From: Helicobacter labacensis
GTDB lineage: Bacteria > Campylobacterota > Campylobacteria > Campylobacterales > Helicobacteraceae
Direction: 5' to 3'
NCBI RefSeq assembly: GCF_003660285.1
Contig: NZ_QXQQ01000004.1
Coordinates: forward strand, 1-64,000
Length of the DNA: 64,000 nt
Within the stretch, counting starts at the first letter, position 1. Each line of letters begins with the position of its first letter. The notes under the pieces were generated by a model. It saw only the letters and a program-made list of their open reading frames with translations. It made no database searches and was not told where the DNA came from. Of this stretch, positions 37,815 through 46,860 are shown piece by piece. The translations under genes and the position numbers were made by a program.

Positions 37815-39113
37815 TTAGCGTTTAAAAAACTTGAAATACCCCCCCGCCTTGTTGGTTTGGGGCGCGCGGCTTAGCACCAAATCCCCCTCTTGCATGCTCT
37901 GGCTAATGGTGCTCCCAGCCCCTATTAACACATGCGAGGGGATATTCAAGGGCGCGATGAGTTGGGTGTCGCTCCCTATGAACACATGCTTGCCGATGTT
38001 AATCTGGTGCTTTTGCTTGCCATCGTAATTGCAAGTGATAACCCCCGCGCCCACATTGCTCCCCTCATCAATGCAACAATCCCCTAGATAACTCAAATGC
38101 CCCGCTTTAATCCCTTTGAGTTGCGCGTTTTTGGTTTCTACAAAATTGCCAATGTGGCTATCTACAATATGGCATTTGGGGCGCACATGGGCTAGAGGAC
38201 CTATGGTGCTATTTTCCACCACACTCTCCTCTATGATGCTATGGGCTTTGATATAGGTGTTTTTGAGCACACAGCCCACCAAGCGCGCCCCCTGCTCGAC
38301 CACACAATCCCCCTCAAAGCGCACATGGCGATCTAAATAGATCGTGTGGGGCATTTCTAGGCGCACGCCCTGATCCATTGCTGCTTGGCGCAAACGCCCT
38401 AGCATCACTTCTTGAGCCTGTGCCAACTCGCTTAGAGAATTAACTCCCATACACGCTTGAGCGTCCACACGCACGGGCACAATCTCCACCCCCTCTTGCG
38501 CTCCTAGGGCGATGAGTTGGGTTAAATAGTATTCTCTCTGGGCATTTTGTGCGTCTAGTTTGGGTAAATACGCCTGTAAAAACGCCCTGCTAAAGACATA
38601 AATCCCAGCGTTGAGATGGGGGAGTTTTAGGGCTTTGTAAGAAGCGTCCTTTTCTTCTACAATGGCGTGCGCTAAACCTTTTTCTACGCGCACCCGCCCA
38701 TACCCGCGTGCGTTCTCTAGCCTAAACACCCCGATGGCATGCGTGTGTGTGAGTAAGCCCTGCAAACTTGAGGGCTCAACCAAGGGCATGTCCGCGTTCA
38801 AAACGAGGATTTTCTCATGGGTGGTAGGGATGAGCGCGCCTTGTTGCAACAAAGCCCCCCCCGTGCCCGGGAAATTTGCGGTGTCTTGGATATGGGTGTG
38901 TATGGGCGCGTTAGCAAAGGCGTTTTTGAGATATGCGCCCACGCGCTCGTGTTGGTGTCCTAAGATCACATGCACATCTTGGCTCAAGGCTAGCGCGCTC
39001 TCTAGCGCGTAAAATAACATGGGTTGCCCACATAGGGGGTGTAAGACCTTGGGGAGGTGAGTTTTCATGCGCGTTCCCTTGCCTGCGGCTAAAATGATCA
39101 CAGAGAGAGACAT
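37815..39113 (-). CDS. glmU: Bifunctional GlcNAc-1-P uridyltransferase / GlcN-1-P acetyltransferase
   Basis: Makes UDP-GlcNAc for peptidoglycan and lipid A. The N-terminal pyrophosphorylase signature LAAGKGTRMKTHLPK is at residues 8-22. The C-terminal left-handed beta-helix with hexapeptide repeats spans about residues 245-415 (GNFVETKNAQLKG, NYDGKQKHQ with the catalytic region). About 432 residues. The ATG at 39113 has AAAGGA seven bases upstream. It is divergent from fliP with a 69-base gap. Confidence 0.96.
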   Translation of the reverse strand: MSLSVIILAAGKGTRMKTHLPKVLHPLCGQPMLFYALESALALSQDVHVILGHQHERVGAYLKNAFANAPIHTHIQDTANFPGTGGALLQQGALIPTTHEKILVLNADMPLVEPSSLQGLLTHTHAIGVFRLENARGYGRVRVEKGLAHAIVEEKDASYKALKLPHLNAGIYVFSRAFLQAYLPKLDAQNAQREYYLTQLIALGAQEGVEIVPVRVDAQACMGVNSLSELAQAQEVMLGRLRQAAMDQGVRLEMPHTIYLDRHVRFEGDCVVEQGARLVGCVLKNTYIKAHSIIEESVVENSTIGPLAHVRPKCHIVDSHIGNFVETKNAQLKGIKAGHLSYLGDCCIDEGSNVGAGVITCNYDGKQKHQINIGKHVFIGSDTQLIAPLNIPSHVLIGAGSTISQSMQEGDLVLSRAPQTNKAGGYFKFFKR

Positions 39114-39182
39114 CAAGTTTCCTTTAGAGCTTTTTAACTTCTAGGGCATTATACTTAAGACATCAAGTAAAAAGGTTTTAGA

Positions 39183-39935
39183 TTGCTAAAAGTGATCTTG
39201 CTAGGGTTGTTAGGGGTGGATTTATTGCTGGGGGCGCAGATCAAAGACCCCATAATCCCCACCATCGATCTATCATTGAGCGCGCCCCACACCCCCGCGC
39301 AATTGGTAACCAGTTTGAATGTGGTCTTGGTGCTAACCTTACTTGTGTTAGCCCCCTCACTCATTTTAGTGATGACAAGCTTTATCCGCCTGATTGTGGT
39401 GTTTTCCTTTTTGCGCACCGCTTTGGGCACGCAACAAACCCCACCCACCCAAATTTTGGTGTCCTTAGCCTTGATTTTGACCTTTTTTATCATGGAGCCT
39501 AGCGCCAAAAAGAGTTATGAGATCGCCATCAAGCCCTATTTAGCGGAAAAAATATCGTATACGCAAGCCTTTGAAAAGGGGGTTGTGCCCTTTAAAGAGT
39601 TTATGTTACAAAACACGCGTGAAAAGGATTTAGCCCTATTTTTTAGAATCCGCCATTTGGAAAACCCTAAAGATGCCAGCAGTGTGCCCTTGAGCGTGCT
39701 TGTGCCCGCCTTTATGATCAGTGAGCTCAAAACGGCGTTCCAGATCGGGTTTCTGCTTTATCTGCCCTTTTTGGTGATTGACATGGTGGTCAGCTCTATT
39801 TTAATGGCAATGGGGATGATGATGCTACCCCCCGTGATGATCTCTTTGCCCTTTAAAATTTTAGTGTTTATCTTGGTGGACGGGTTTAATCTCTTAGTAG
39901 AAAACTTAGTGGCTAGCTTTAAGCACTTGAGCTAG
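39183..39935 (+). CDS. fliP: Flagellar export gate protein FliP
   Basis: Core of the flagellar type III export gate. A signal-like N-terminus (residues 1-17), four membrane helices, and family blocks LVMTSFIRLIVVFSFLRTALG near residue 62 (written here in part) and LVPAFMISELKTAFQIGF near residue 180. 250 residues. It starts with TTG after AAAAAGG; no ATG fits. A convergent DUF4149-like gene overlaps its last four bases. The glmU-fliP order is also known from H. pylori. Confidence 0.94.
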   Translation: MLKVILLGLLGVDLLLGAQIKDPIIPTIDLSLSAPHTPAQLVTSLNVVLVLTLLVLAPSLILVMTSFIRLIVVFSFLRTALGTQQTPPTQILVSLALILTFFIMEPSAKKSYEIAIKPYLAEKISYTQAFEKGVVPFKEFMLQNTREKDLALFFRIRHLENPKDASSVPLSVLVPAFMISELKTAFQIGFLLYLPFLVIDMVVSSILMAMGMMMLPPVMISLPFKILVFILVDGFNLLVENLVASFKHLS

Positions 39936-40396
39936 CGCGCTACACGCCATGCGCGCCCCACAAAGAGGGCACAGAGTAAAATAAGCAGGGCTTTGAAAAG
40001 GACTTCGCTGTGGGTGTGCATGCGCGCAAATGTAGGTGTGTCAGTCATGTGGGTGGCTTGTGCGTTCAAAATAAAGGGGGTGTAATAAAAACTAAATAGG
40101 GCGATCAAACCCGCGCTTATTAAGCTCAAAAGCACTAGCCACGCTCCCTTAGACTTCTTGAGCGCTAAGAATAGACTATCTAGCACCAACAACACCCCTA
40201 AAGCGTTTAAGAGTGTGTTGGCGCGCACAAAAATCTGCCCCATCAATGCCCCCGCCTCTAGGGCACCCAAATTGACATGGGCGATCTCAGAAGCTTTAAA
40301 GATCACAGGGGCTACTCCCGCACCCGCAAAGAACACCACGCCCACGCCCACGCCCAGCACAAGCAACACCACCACCCCCCATAATTTCCCTAACAT
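39932..40396 (-). CDS. DUF4149-type membrane protein
   Basis: Four membrane helices in 154 residues. The pattern FFAGAGVAPVIFKA near residue 22 and the polar HMTDTPTFARMH loop near residue 115 fit the DUF4149/TMEM205-like family of unknown function. Its ATG follows the stop of the upstream outer membrane protein gene with no gap (TAA-ATG), so the two are co-translated. Confidence 0.7.
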   Translation of the reverse strand: MLGKLWGVVVLLVLGVGVGVVFFAGAGVAPVIFKASEIAHVNLGALEAGALMGQIFVRANTLLNALGVLLVLDSLFLALKKSKGAWLVLLSLISAGLIALFSFYYTPFILNAQATHMTDTPTFARMHTHSEVLFKALLILLCALFVGRAWRVAR

Positions 40397-41044
40397 TTAG
40401 AAGTAGAAATAATAAGCGATGGTGAACGCCCAATCGCGCTTAAGAGATATAGTGGTGTTATCCACTTGGACACCATTGTAATTTCTGATGTAATTAGCGC
40501 GCATCATGGGCACTTTGAAACCCAGCTCGATCCCATTATGTTTGGCGATGACGGCGCGCACCCCGCCATTAAAGAACCATTGGGCTTTGGTTTGGGGGTT
40601 ATTGCCTTTGACTAGCCACCAAGTGTTACCCCCCACCGCCAAGCCCCCAAACACCCCAAAACTAAACCCCGTGGCGTTGATCAGATTCACCAGCAAGTCT
40701 ATCCCCACCCCATAACCTGACAAATTGAAAGTGTTATTGGTAAAAGCCACTTTATCGTTGTAGACCACTTTGCCAAAGTCAGTGATCCCCCAGTTGTAAA
40801 AGCCGTAGTAACGCAAGCCAATCCAACCCTTTTGCCCAAAGAGTTGGTTATAACCTATGTGCACGCCCACGCCCTGCGTGATGGCGTTGGCGTTTGTCTT
40901 AGGCGCATTACCCCCTAGCACTTCGGCTTTGAAGGTAGAACCCCCCATCTCATACATCGCGCCCACGAAAAACGCGCTCTCTTCTGCCTGTAAGCCCCCC
41001 CACAACGCTGTCGCTCCAACAAGGCTCAAGACTTTCAAACGCAT
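40397..41044 (-). CDS. Helicobacter outer membrane protein (Hop/Hof-like, 215 aa)
   Basis: Short outer membrane beta-barrel related to the larger one at 10147-11025. Both share phrases such as FGxKxxxGLRYYG, GVDxLxN and a terminal aromatic (IAYYFYF). A signal peptide covers residues 1-20 (ending LQAEE). The start ATG at 41044 has AAGGAG five bases upstream; the open frame begins two codons earlier at a GTG. Precise function unknown, with a porin or adhesin role inferred from family. Confidence 0.83.
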   Translation of the reverse strand: MRLKVLSLVGATALWGGLQAEESAFFVGAMYEMGGSTFKAEVLGGNAPKTNANAITQGVGVHIGYNQLFGQKGWIGLRYYGFYNWGITDFGKVVYNDKVAFTNNTFNLSGYGVGIDLLVNLINATGFSFGVFGGLAVGGNTWWLVKGNNPQTKAQWFFNGGVRAVIAKHNGIELGFKVPMMRANYIRNYNGVQVDNTTISLKRDWAFTIAYYFYF

Positions 41045-41096
41045 GCGCACTCCTTGTTATGATGAAACCATGCAGATCGGAAAAATTCCACACCCC

Positions 41097-41912
41097 TTAA
41101 GCCCTAGCAGCCAATTTGCTGATGGCATCCGCGTGCAAATCGTCCATATGGGTGCGCAAGACCTTAGAATACATGTCCACAAGGCGGTTAGCCTCGATCA
41201 AGCGCGTCATCTCGGTAACCGCATTGACATTGCTTTTTTCTAAGAAGTGTTGGCGCACAATGGGGGCGTTGAGCTCCACGCGTTCCGCCATTTTATCTTG
41301 GGGGTAGGTATAGAGATTGTCTCCCATCTTTTTTAAAAGTTTTTGGCTTTGGAAGCCCACTATGGCTAACGCGCCCCCGGGCACTTCTTCATTGCCATCA
41401 TGGAAAAACAAATCGCCATTGGCACTCACGCTCAAACGCGCCCCGGGCAACATGTGAATCCCCGTGTGGTTTTCAATTCCCCCGCGGCTAAGCACATGAA
41501 AACCCTCTTTAGTGCTCAAAAAACCCTGCGCGTCAATGGTGAAACTCCCATCGCGTGTAAAGGCGATCCCCTGAGGGGTTTGCACCACGAAATAAGCGTT
41601 GGGATCGCTAAGGGCAAAATCCAATTCGTTATCCGTCTTAGCCATAGGTCCTAGGCTGTAGTCTGTGTAGCGTTGCGTGATGATGGGCACGCGGTTGAGG
41701 TTGCGGTTTAGATACTGCGCAGCCTGCTTAGTTTGGTCAGCTAGGGGCAATTTGTCGCGGTAATTTTGATACAGACGCAAGAAATCCCCCACCACCACAT
41801 CATCGCGTTTAAACCCATTGGTGTTGAGGTTGGCTAAGTTGTTGGAGATTTGATCCAAGCGGTTAAACTCATTAACCATCCCCCCCGTTGCGTCATAATA
41901 CCCATTTGTCAT
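41097..41912 (-). CDS. Flagellar rod protein of the FlgG/FlgF type
   Basis: Basal-body rod/hook family protein. The N-terminal rod signature is LDQISNNLANLNTNGFKRDD near residues 19-38, and the C-terminal family segment is SNVNAVTEMTRLIEANRLVDM near residue 226. At 271 residues it matches the H. pylori FlgG-1 paralogue, often considered a FlgF. AGGAG lies upstream of ATG. No flagellar neighbours on its strand. Confidence 0.88.
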   Translation of the reverse strand: MTNGYYDATGGMVNEFNRLDQISNNLANLNTNGFKRDDVVVGDFLRLYQNYRDKLPLADQTKQAAQYLNRNLNRVPIITQRYTDYSLGPMAKTDNELDFALSDPNAYFVVQTPQGIAFTRDGSFTIDAQGFLSTKEGFHVLSRGGIENHTGIHMLPGARLSVSANGDLFFHDGNEEVPGGALAIVGFQSQKLLKKMGDNLYTYPQDKMAERVELNAPIVRQHFLEKSNVNAVTEMTRLIEANRLVDMYSKVLRTHMDDLHADAISKLAARA

Positions 41913-41942
41913 GTTAGACTCCTAATGATACGAGTGTGCTAT

Positions 41943-41948
41943 TATAAC
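41943..41948 (+). promoter_or_regulatory. Likely -10 of the DedA-family gene
   Basis: TATAAC within TATTATAAC, 22 bases before the GTG start at 41970; AAGG at 41960-41963 is the ribosome site. Confidence 0.45.
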
Positions 41949-41969
41949 CTAAAAAATACAAGGATTGGC

Positions 41970-42542
41970 GTGCAAGAGAGCATCGCGCATTTTCAACACC
42001 TATTTAGCACTTGGGGGTATTTGCTCTTATTTGCCTACTCTTTGGGGAGTGGGTATGTGGGGATTGTGGTGGCCGCGATCCTAAGCTCTATGGGGCAAAT
42101 GGATATTAAACTCAGCATACTCAGCGCGGGGGTGGGCAATTTTGTGGGGAGTATGGGGCTAGCTCTGCTGGGACGCACCCAGAAAAAAGAGTTGTTTAAC
42201 TACTTTGCCAAACACCGCCGTAAATTCGCCCTAGTGCATATGTGGTTGCAAAAATACGGGGTGTGGTTGATCTTTTTTAACAAATACATCTATGGGATCA
42301 AGAGCATTTTGCCCCTAGCCATTGGCTTTAGCAAATACGATCTAAAGAAATTCGCGCTGTTAAATGGGGGGGCATGCGCGCTGTGGGCGGTGGTGGTGGG
42401 CGCGATCGCTTTTTATGCGAGCGCATGGGTGCGCCATATATGGGATCGCCTGAGCGCTTATGCCTATTTGATGCCCCTCTTTATCTTGGCTTTGGTTGTG
42501 GGGATTGTATGGGTGCTTAAACGGGGGAGCAAGAAGGCTTAA
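41970..42542 (+). CDS. DedA-family membrane protein
   Basis: Predicted polytopic membrane protein of the DedA/VTT family, members of which are implicated in phospholipid flipping. Family features are GSGYVGIVVAAILSSMG near residue 28, GNFVGSMGLALLGR near residue 50 and NKYIYGIKSILPLAIGFS near residue 110. The GTG at 41970 is selected: it has AAGG six bases upstream and lies just after the -10. The open frame extends 40 codons into the divergent flagellar gene. Length 190. Confidence 0.85.
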   Translation: MQESIAHFQHLFSTWGYLLLFAYSLGSGYVGIVVAAILSSMGQMDIKLSILSAGVGNFVGSMGLALLGRTQKKELFNYFAKHRRKFALVHMWLQKYGVWLIFFNKYIYGIKSILPLAIGFSKYDLKKFALLNGGACALWAVVVGAIAFYASAWVRHIWDRLSAYAYLMPLFILALVVGIVWVLKRGSKKA

Positions 42543-42587
42543 TGAACATTGGCTTTAACAGAGTAAAGTCGTGCAAAAAGGATCGAC

Positions 42588-42743
42588 ATGGGTAAAATTC
42601 TAGCTTGCTTGGGCGCGTTGTTGTGGCTGGCGGGGTGTTGCCAATGCCCTATCACTCCCACCAACTCCCCCAAACAACACAAAAGCCATAAAAAACCCCC
42701 CAAGGTCGCCCCCAATGATGGCGAGCCCCATCAGGTAGAATAA
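42588..42743 (+). CDS. Small lipoprotein (51 aa)
   Basis: A short frame with a lipoprotein signal: MGKILACLG, hydrophobic core, then LAGC (lipobox, Cys17), followed by CQCP and a Pro/Lys/His-rich tail. AAAAAGGA lies nine bases before the ATG. It sits 45 bases after the DedA gene and overlaps the convergent membrane protein gene by 13 bases. No family recognised. The small lipoprotein pattern and ribosome site are the support. Confidence 0.55.
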   Translation: MGKILACLGALLWLAGCCQCPITPTNSPKQHKSHKKPPKVAPNDGEPHQVE

Positions 42744-43558
42744 CCTTGCACCTGTAAGAATGTGGCGTTGGGGACTACCACCTTGTAGTAGAACACGCTT
42801 ATGCCTAGCAGAAGCAACACATCTAGCCAAGGGGGGGTGTTAAAGATGGCATGGATCAAGGCAATGGGAGCTAGCTTGGCTAGCATCTCTAAGGTGGGCT
42901 GGAATTGCCATTTGATAGGTCTTGGCGCGCGATTAGAGCTAGATACCAGCTTCCCCTTGAGGCTATAAAAACAATCGGCAAGAAACGCCCCCATAACAAG
43001 ACCCGCCCCTATGAGCGCAGAATTACTAGGATTGGTGAGAAGTTTAAGCCCCGCGAATTGATCGCCTACTATACATGCAAGACCAAAGAGCACACCAGGA
43101 TAAATGCTCCCGCGCACTATAGAGACCGCGGGGGTGCTTGTATCCTCCTCTTCTGGCTCAAAGCGCAAACAAGCGACCCTAGGGACTATCAGCCGGTTGT
43201 AGAGCTGTATGATGCCTAAGAATAGAAGTATCTCTAGCCAAGGGGGGGTGTTAAAAATGACATGGATCAAAACCACAAAGGCTAGGGCTACCAGCAATTC
43301 TAAGATGGGTCGGAATTGGATGGAGCTAGATTTGGATGTTAGCGCAGCAGGCTTCCTTCTAACACTAAAAATATAGGTCTGCACAAGCGCAGCTGGCACA
43401 ATAATCGCCCATAAAAAGATAGAATGCTTAGAATCGTTCAAAAGGTCGAAGGGATCGGATGATTCTGTCAACCGTATAAACAGAGAGGCTGAGTAAAGAC
43501 CAGTAGCATAACACAAAGACTTCGTATTGTCCACAAGTGTCCACTTCTCTTGTTGCAT
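42731..43558 (-). CDS. Membrane protein with an internal duplication (275 aa)
   Basis: Unrecognised polytopic membrane protein of about seven helices. Two halves repeat: FRPILELL...LIHVIFNTPPWLEILLFLGI near residue 82 and FQPTLEML...LIHAIFNTPPWLDVLLLLGI near residue 222, each followed by a short basic/aromatic strand (RLIVPRVACL, KVVVPNATFL). The duplication is also visible in DNA (CAAGGGGGGGTGTTAAA occurs in both). It has no signal peptide and a cytosolic N-terminus. Neighbouring genes give no clue. Confidence 0.7.
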   Translation of the reverse strand: MQQEKWTLVDNTKSLCYATGLYSASLFIRLTESSDPFDLLNDSKHSIFLWAIIVPAALVQTYIFSVRRKPAALTSKSSSIQFRPILELLVALAFVVLIHVIFNTPPWLEILLFLGIIQLYNRLIVPRVACLRFEPEEEDTSTPAVSIVRGSIYPGVLFGLACIVGDQFAGLKLLTNPSNSALIGAGLVMGAFLADCFYSLKGKLVSSSNRAPRPIKWQFQPTLEMLAKLAPIALIHAIFNTPPWLDVLLLLGISVFYYKVVVPNATFLQVQGYST

Positions 43559-43831
43559 GCAAATCCTTTCTACCCCCTCCTTCTTATTTTATCACACAAG
43601 AAAACCCTGCAACTATGGGGCATACTAATAACAACTTCCTCATAAGCGCTCCTTTGTATTTTCTTGTGCCAACCGGCACGATCTCAATCTAACATAAATC
43701 TTAAGCCATCTAGCTTGATTATTTAAAACAAAGAATTTTGCGCGCTTTGAAATGTTACTCAACTAAGCAAGCACTGATCGAGTCTTCTTAGGGGTTGTGC
43801 TACAATCGCGCCAAAACCACAAAGAGCTAAC
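43559..43831. other. Intergenic region upstream of uvrB
   Basis: No gene seen. It contains GTGCC/GGCAC, a small inverted repeat near 43668-43681, several AT-rich stretches, and TACAAT at 43801-43806 as likely uvrB -10. The divergent membrane protein gene presumably takes its promoter from the left part, but no clear box stands out. Confidence 0.5.
43801..43806 (+). promoter_or_regulatory. Likely -10 of uvrB
   Basis: TACAAT 26 bases before the uvrB ATG, with AAAGAG as a weak ribosome site. Confidence 0.45.
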
Positions 43832-45802
43832 ATGAATTTATTTAGTCTACACGCCCCCTATGTCATGAGTTTAGAGCAAGAAAAAGTTGTGCAAACTTTA
43901 AGTGAGGGGGTAGCCCAAGGGGCGCGTTATCAGACCTTGATTGGGGTTACTGGTTCAGGCAAAACCTTTAGCATGGCAAATTTGATCGCGCGTTTGCAAA
44001 TGCCCACCTTGATCATGAGCCATAACAAAACCCTCTGTGCCCAGCTTTACAGCGAGTTTAAAGGCTTTTTCCCTAAAAACCATGTGGAATACTTTATCTC
44101 CCACTTTGATTATTACCAACCCGAATCCTATATCCCTAGACGCGATCTCTTCATCGAAAAAGATAGTTCGATCAACGAGGATTTAGAACGCCTGCGCTTG
44201 AGCGCGGTAACTTCGCTTTTAAGCTATGAGGATGTGATCGTGGTCGCTAGCGTGTCGGCTAATTATGGGCTGGGCAACCCAGCGGAGTATTTGAGCATGC
44301 TAGAAAAAATCCAAGTGGGGCAAGTGCGCCCTTACAGACAATTCTTGCTCAAGTTAGTAGAAATGGGCTATGCGCGCCAAGAAATCTTAGAGCGGGGCAA
44401 ATTTAGGGTGGTGGGGGAGTGCGTGGATATTTTCCCCGCTTATAATGATGAAAACTTTATCCGCATCGAGTTTTTTGGCGATGAGATCGAGCGCATCACC
44501 AGCATGGACGCGCTAGAAAACACCCCCCTAAAGCAACTAGACTCCTACCCCCTCTATGCGGCAAATGCTTTTATTGTAAGCCCTAAGCGTTTGCAACAAG
44601 CCATTCAAGATATTGAGCAAGAATTACAAGAGCGCTTAAACTTTTTCAAGCAAGCCCAAAAGCCCCTAGAGTATGAGCGCCTTAAAACCCGCACCGAATT
44701 TGATTTAGAAATGATTAGTGCCACAGGCATTTGTAAGGGCATTGAAAATTACGCGCGCCATTTCACGGGCAAGAGGGCGGGAGAAACCCCTTATACGCTC
44801 ATGGATTATTTCGCCCAGAAACAACGCCCCTTTTTGGTGATTGTAGATGAATCCCATGTGAGTTTGCCCCAATTTAAGGGGATGTATGCCGGGGATTTGA
44901 GCCGTAAGCAAGTCTTGGTAGATTATGGCTTTAGGTTGCCCTGTGCGCTGGATAACCGCCCACTTAAATACGAGGAGTTTATCACCAAACCCCCCCATTT
45001 TCTCTTTGTCTCAGCTACCCCCAACCCCCTAGAGTTAGAACTCTCACAAGGACATATTGCTGAACAGATTATCCGCCCCACCGGACTATTAGACCCCGAG
45101 TATGAAGTGCGCCCTGTGGCTAACCAAGTCAAAGATTTATTTGAGAGCATTAAGGGCGTGGTGGCTAGAAAGGAGCGCGTCTTAGTAACCACCTTGACTA
45201 AGCGCATGGCTGAGGAGTTATGCAAGCACTATTTAGAATGGGGCTTGAGGGTGCAGTATTTGCATAGCGATATTGATGCGATCGAGCGTAACCATTTGAT
45301 TCGCTCCTTAAGACTGGGAGAATTTGATGTGCTCATTGGGATCAACTTATTAAGAGAGGGGCTAGATTTGCCCGAAGTGTCCTTAGTGGCGATTTTGGAT
45401 GCGGATAAAGAGGGGTTTTTACGCAGTGAAACGAGCTTGATTCAAACCATGGGGCGCGCGGCGCGGCATGTGCATGGCAAGGTGTTGTTTTATGCGGATA
45501 AAATTACAGCGAGCATGCAAAAAGCGATGCAAATTAGCGATGAGAGGCGCTCTAAACAAAAAGCCTTTAATGCAGAGCATGGCATTGAGCCTAAGAGTGT
45601 GCAAAGACTCTTAGAGGAGGAGCTCACAGAGAGCCTACCTGCCAAACCCAAACGCTCCAAAGCCCTAGAAAAAATGCCTAAGAGTGAAAAGGATCGCTTG
45701 ATTAAAACTTTAAGGGCGCAAATGCAACAACGCGCTAAGGTGTTAGACTTTGAAGAGGCGGCAAGATTACGCGATGAGATCGCGCGCATTAGAGGGTTGT
45801 AA
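43832..45802 (+). CDS. uvrB: UvrABC system protein B
   Basis: Damage-verifying helicase of nucleotide excision repair. Walker A is [13 protein letters not shown] near residue 40, the DNA-gripping beta-hairpin YYQPESYIP near residue 92, DESHVSLPQ near residue 335, helicase motif [14 protein letters not shown] near residue 540, and a C-terminal UVR domain with [12 protein letters not shown]. At 656 residues it is normal. The last 24 bases are repeated at 52481-52504. The first membrane-protein family gene starts three bases after the stop. Confidence 0.97.
   Translation: MNLFSLHAPYVMSLEQEKVVQTLSEGVAQGARYQTLIGVTGSGKTFSMANLIARLQMPTLIMSHNKTLCAQLYSEFKGFFPKNHVEYFISHFDYYQPESYIPRRDLFIEKDSSINEDLERLRLSAVTSLLSYEDVIVVASVSANYGLGNPAEYLSMLEKIQVGQVRPYRQFLLKLVEMGYARQEILERGKFRVVGECVDIFPAYNDENFIRIEFFGDEIERITSMDALENTPLKQLDSYPLYAANAFIVSPKRLQQAIQDIEQELQERLNFFKQAQKPLEYERLKTRTEFDLEMISATGICKGIENYARHFTGKRAGETPYTLMDYFAQKQRPFLVIVDESHVSLPQFKGMYAGDLSRKQVLVDYGFRLPCALDNRPLKYEEFITKPPHFLFVSATPNPLELELSQGHIAEQIIRPTGLLDPEYEVRPVANQVKDLFESIKGVVARKERVLVTTLTKRMAEELCKHYLEWGLRVQYLHSDIDAIERNHLIRSLRLGEFDVLIGINLLREGLDLPEVSLVAILDADKEGFLRSETSLIQTMGRAARHVHGKVLFYADKITASMQKAMQISDERRSKQKAFNAEHGIEPKSVQRLLEEELTESLPAKPKRSKALEKMPKSEKDRLIKTLRAQMQQRAKVLDFEEAARLRDEIARIRGL
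45778..45801 (+). repeat. Direct repeat copy 1: end of uvrB
   Basis: The last 24 bases before the uvrB stop match 52481-52504 at about 21 of 24 positions. In both places a class A small membrane protein gene starts within three to six bases. This marks the left edge of a duplicated segment. Confidence 0.75.
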
Positions 45803-45804
45803 GG

Positions 45805-46086
45805 ATGAAAAAAATTTTATTAGGGTTGGTGTTGGTGCTCATGCCTATTTTCACTGCGTGTATGTGTTTTGGGGTCTTCGCAACATTGCATGATTATGGT
45901 TGCCTTAATGGGGTTTGGGGAGGCATGGGCGTGGTGGGCATAGTGGTGTTATATGGGCTGTCTTTTTTGCCCATTAGGGAGATTTATAAATACACGGGCT
46001 GGTCTTTTGGCTGTGTGGTGAGTGGGATTGTTAATGCTGTGGGCGTAATACTCTTCCCCATAATAATATTATATATAATATTTTGA
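45805..46086 (+). CDS. Small membrane protein, array class A (first array)
   Basis: 93 residues, four predicted membrane segments. It has the class A signatures: LVLMPIFTACMCF in the first helix, THD/LHDYG-type loop, and LSFLPIREIYKYTGWSFGCVVSGIVNA in the second half. Closest relatives are the genes at 52507, 52790 and 53180. No known family. The paired cysteines in CMCF could bind metal or form a disulfide. It starts three bases after uvrB, so it probably shares that transcript. Confidence 0.75.
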   Translation: MKKILLGLVLVLMPIFTACMCFGVFATLHDYGCLNGVWGGMGVVGIVVLYGLSFLPIREIYKYTGWSFGCVVSGIVNAVGVILFPIIILYIIF

Positions 46087-46120
46087 TGGCACTCCATATA
46101 CCATATTAAAAAGGTTGGCG

Positions 46121-46528
46121 ATGAAAACTAGAGAGGTGTTTTTAGGGATAGTGTTGGGGTTGATACCCGTTGTGGCGTTTGGAGTGTGCTTATTTGTGGG
46201 GTGGCAACTTGTGAAGGCTTGCCATTCTCACTTAGCATTATTTAGCCAAGTGTTCTTAGGCGCGTTTTTTCTTTTGTTAGTTTTTGGGATTTACAAGCGC
46301 ACGGGCTGGGTTTTTGGCTCTAAATTGAGCGGGATTTTCACCTTATTAGTGGTGCTGAGTGGGGTTTCTGTGGGGTTGGGGCGTTGGGATCGCCTTGCTA
46401 TGCAGAGCGGTGCGTGTGTGATGGGATGTGTATGGAGAGTCCTTGTCCTAACTATAGTGGATGCGTCAAAGATCAGTGTCCTGAGTGTTTGGGCCGTCCT
46501 ACTCGATTTCCCGACTAAGATGTTTTAG
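46121..46528 (+). CDS. Small membrane protein, array class B (first array), tail out of frame
   Basis: Class B features are FGVCLFVGWQLVKACHSHLA, a membrane block, and FGIYKRTGWVFGSKLSGIFTLLVVLSG. Compared with the copy at 53482, one base is missing near 46350-46365. The present frame therefore reads a different C-terminus to a TAG at 46528. The alternative frame gives a cysteine-rich tail (CYAERCVCDGMC...CPECLGRP) to a TAA at 46518, which is conserved in the other copy. The annotated tail is therefore probably not ancestral. The ATG at 46121 has AAAGG upstream. Function unknown. Confidence 0.6.
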   Translation: MKTREVFLGIVLGLIPVVAFGVCLFVGWQLVKACHSHLALFSQVFLGAFFLLLVFGIYKRTGWVFGSKLSGIFTLLVVLSGVSVGLGRWDRLAMQSGACVMGCVWRVLVLTIVDASKISVLSVWAVLLDFPTKMF

Positions 46529-46533
46529 GGACT

Positions 46534-46629
46534 ATGAAAAAGATTAAAGCGTTTTGCTTGGGGGCGGTGTTGGTGTTGATGCCCTTTGTTACTTTTGTGG
46601 TGTGTTATGCTCCTGTTTCGAGCAAATAA
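46534..46629 (+). pseudogene. Small membrane protein, array class C (first array), truncated
   Basis: Starts like the class C gene at 53943 (MKKIKAFCLGAVLVLMP, near-identical DNA) but after about 24 codons runs into the VWA gene fragment and stops at 46629. It marks the breakpoint where the island joined the array. Confidence 0.75.
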
Positions 46630-46766
46630 AAGCGGTTTTTATCTTGGCGTTTTTGGTGCATTTGTTGCTCTAGGTGCGCATTTAGAGTGCCAAAATCTCC
46701 GTCTGGAATCACCAAAAGGTCTGCCTTTTTGTAATTTTGCTCCTGCATCGCCCTTAAACCCTCTGT
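46617..46766 (-). pseudogene. Fragment of the VWA (ViaA-like) gene
   Basis: About 150 bases closely match 48760-48909 inside the intact VWA gene, about nine bases in ten, in the same orientation. On the minus strand it encodes LTEGLRAMQEQNYKKADLLVI before decaying. It has neither end of the gene. With the intact gene it forms a direct repeat bracketing the restriction-modification cassette. Confidence 0.8.
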
Positions 46767-46860
46767 TAAGATGCTTCCAATATCTTGTAATTATATAAAA
46801 ATATCTTAATTAGATATTTTTATAAGTTTCTTGTTAAGAAGCATTGGCTATAGTTGTCAA

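Noticed and set aside
43668-43681. GTGCC/GGCAC hairpin upstream of uvrB as terminator
   Set aside because: Short stem and no T run in either direction after it.
43559-43831. tRNA or other structural RNA gene in the longer gaps
   Set aside because: No cloverleaf, CCA end or TTCGA-type arm could be found here or in the other intergenic regions.
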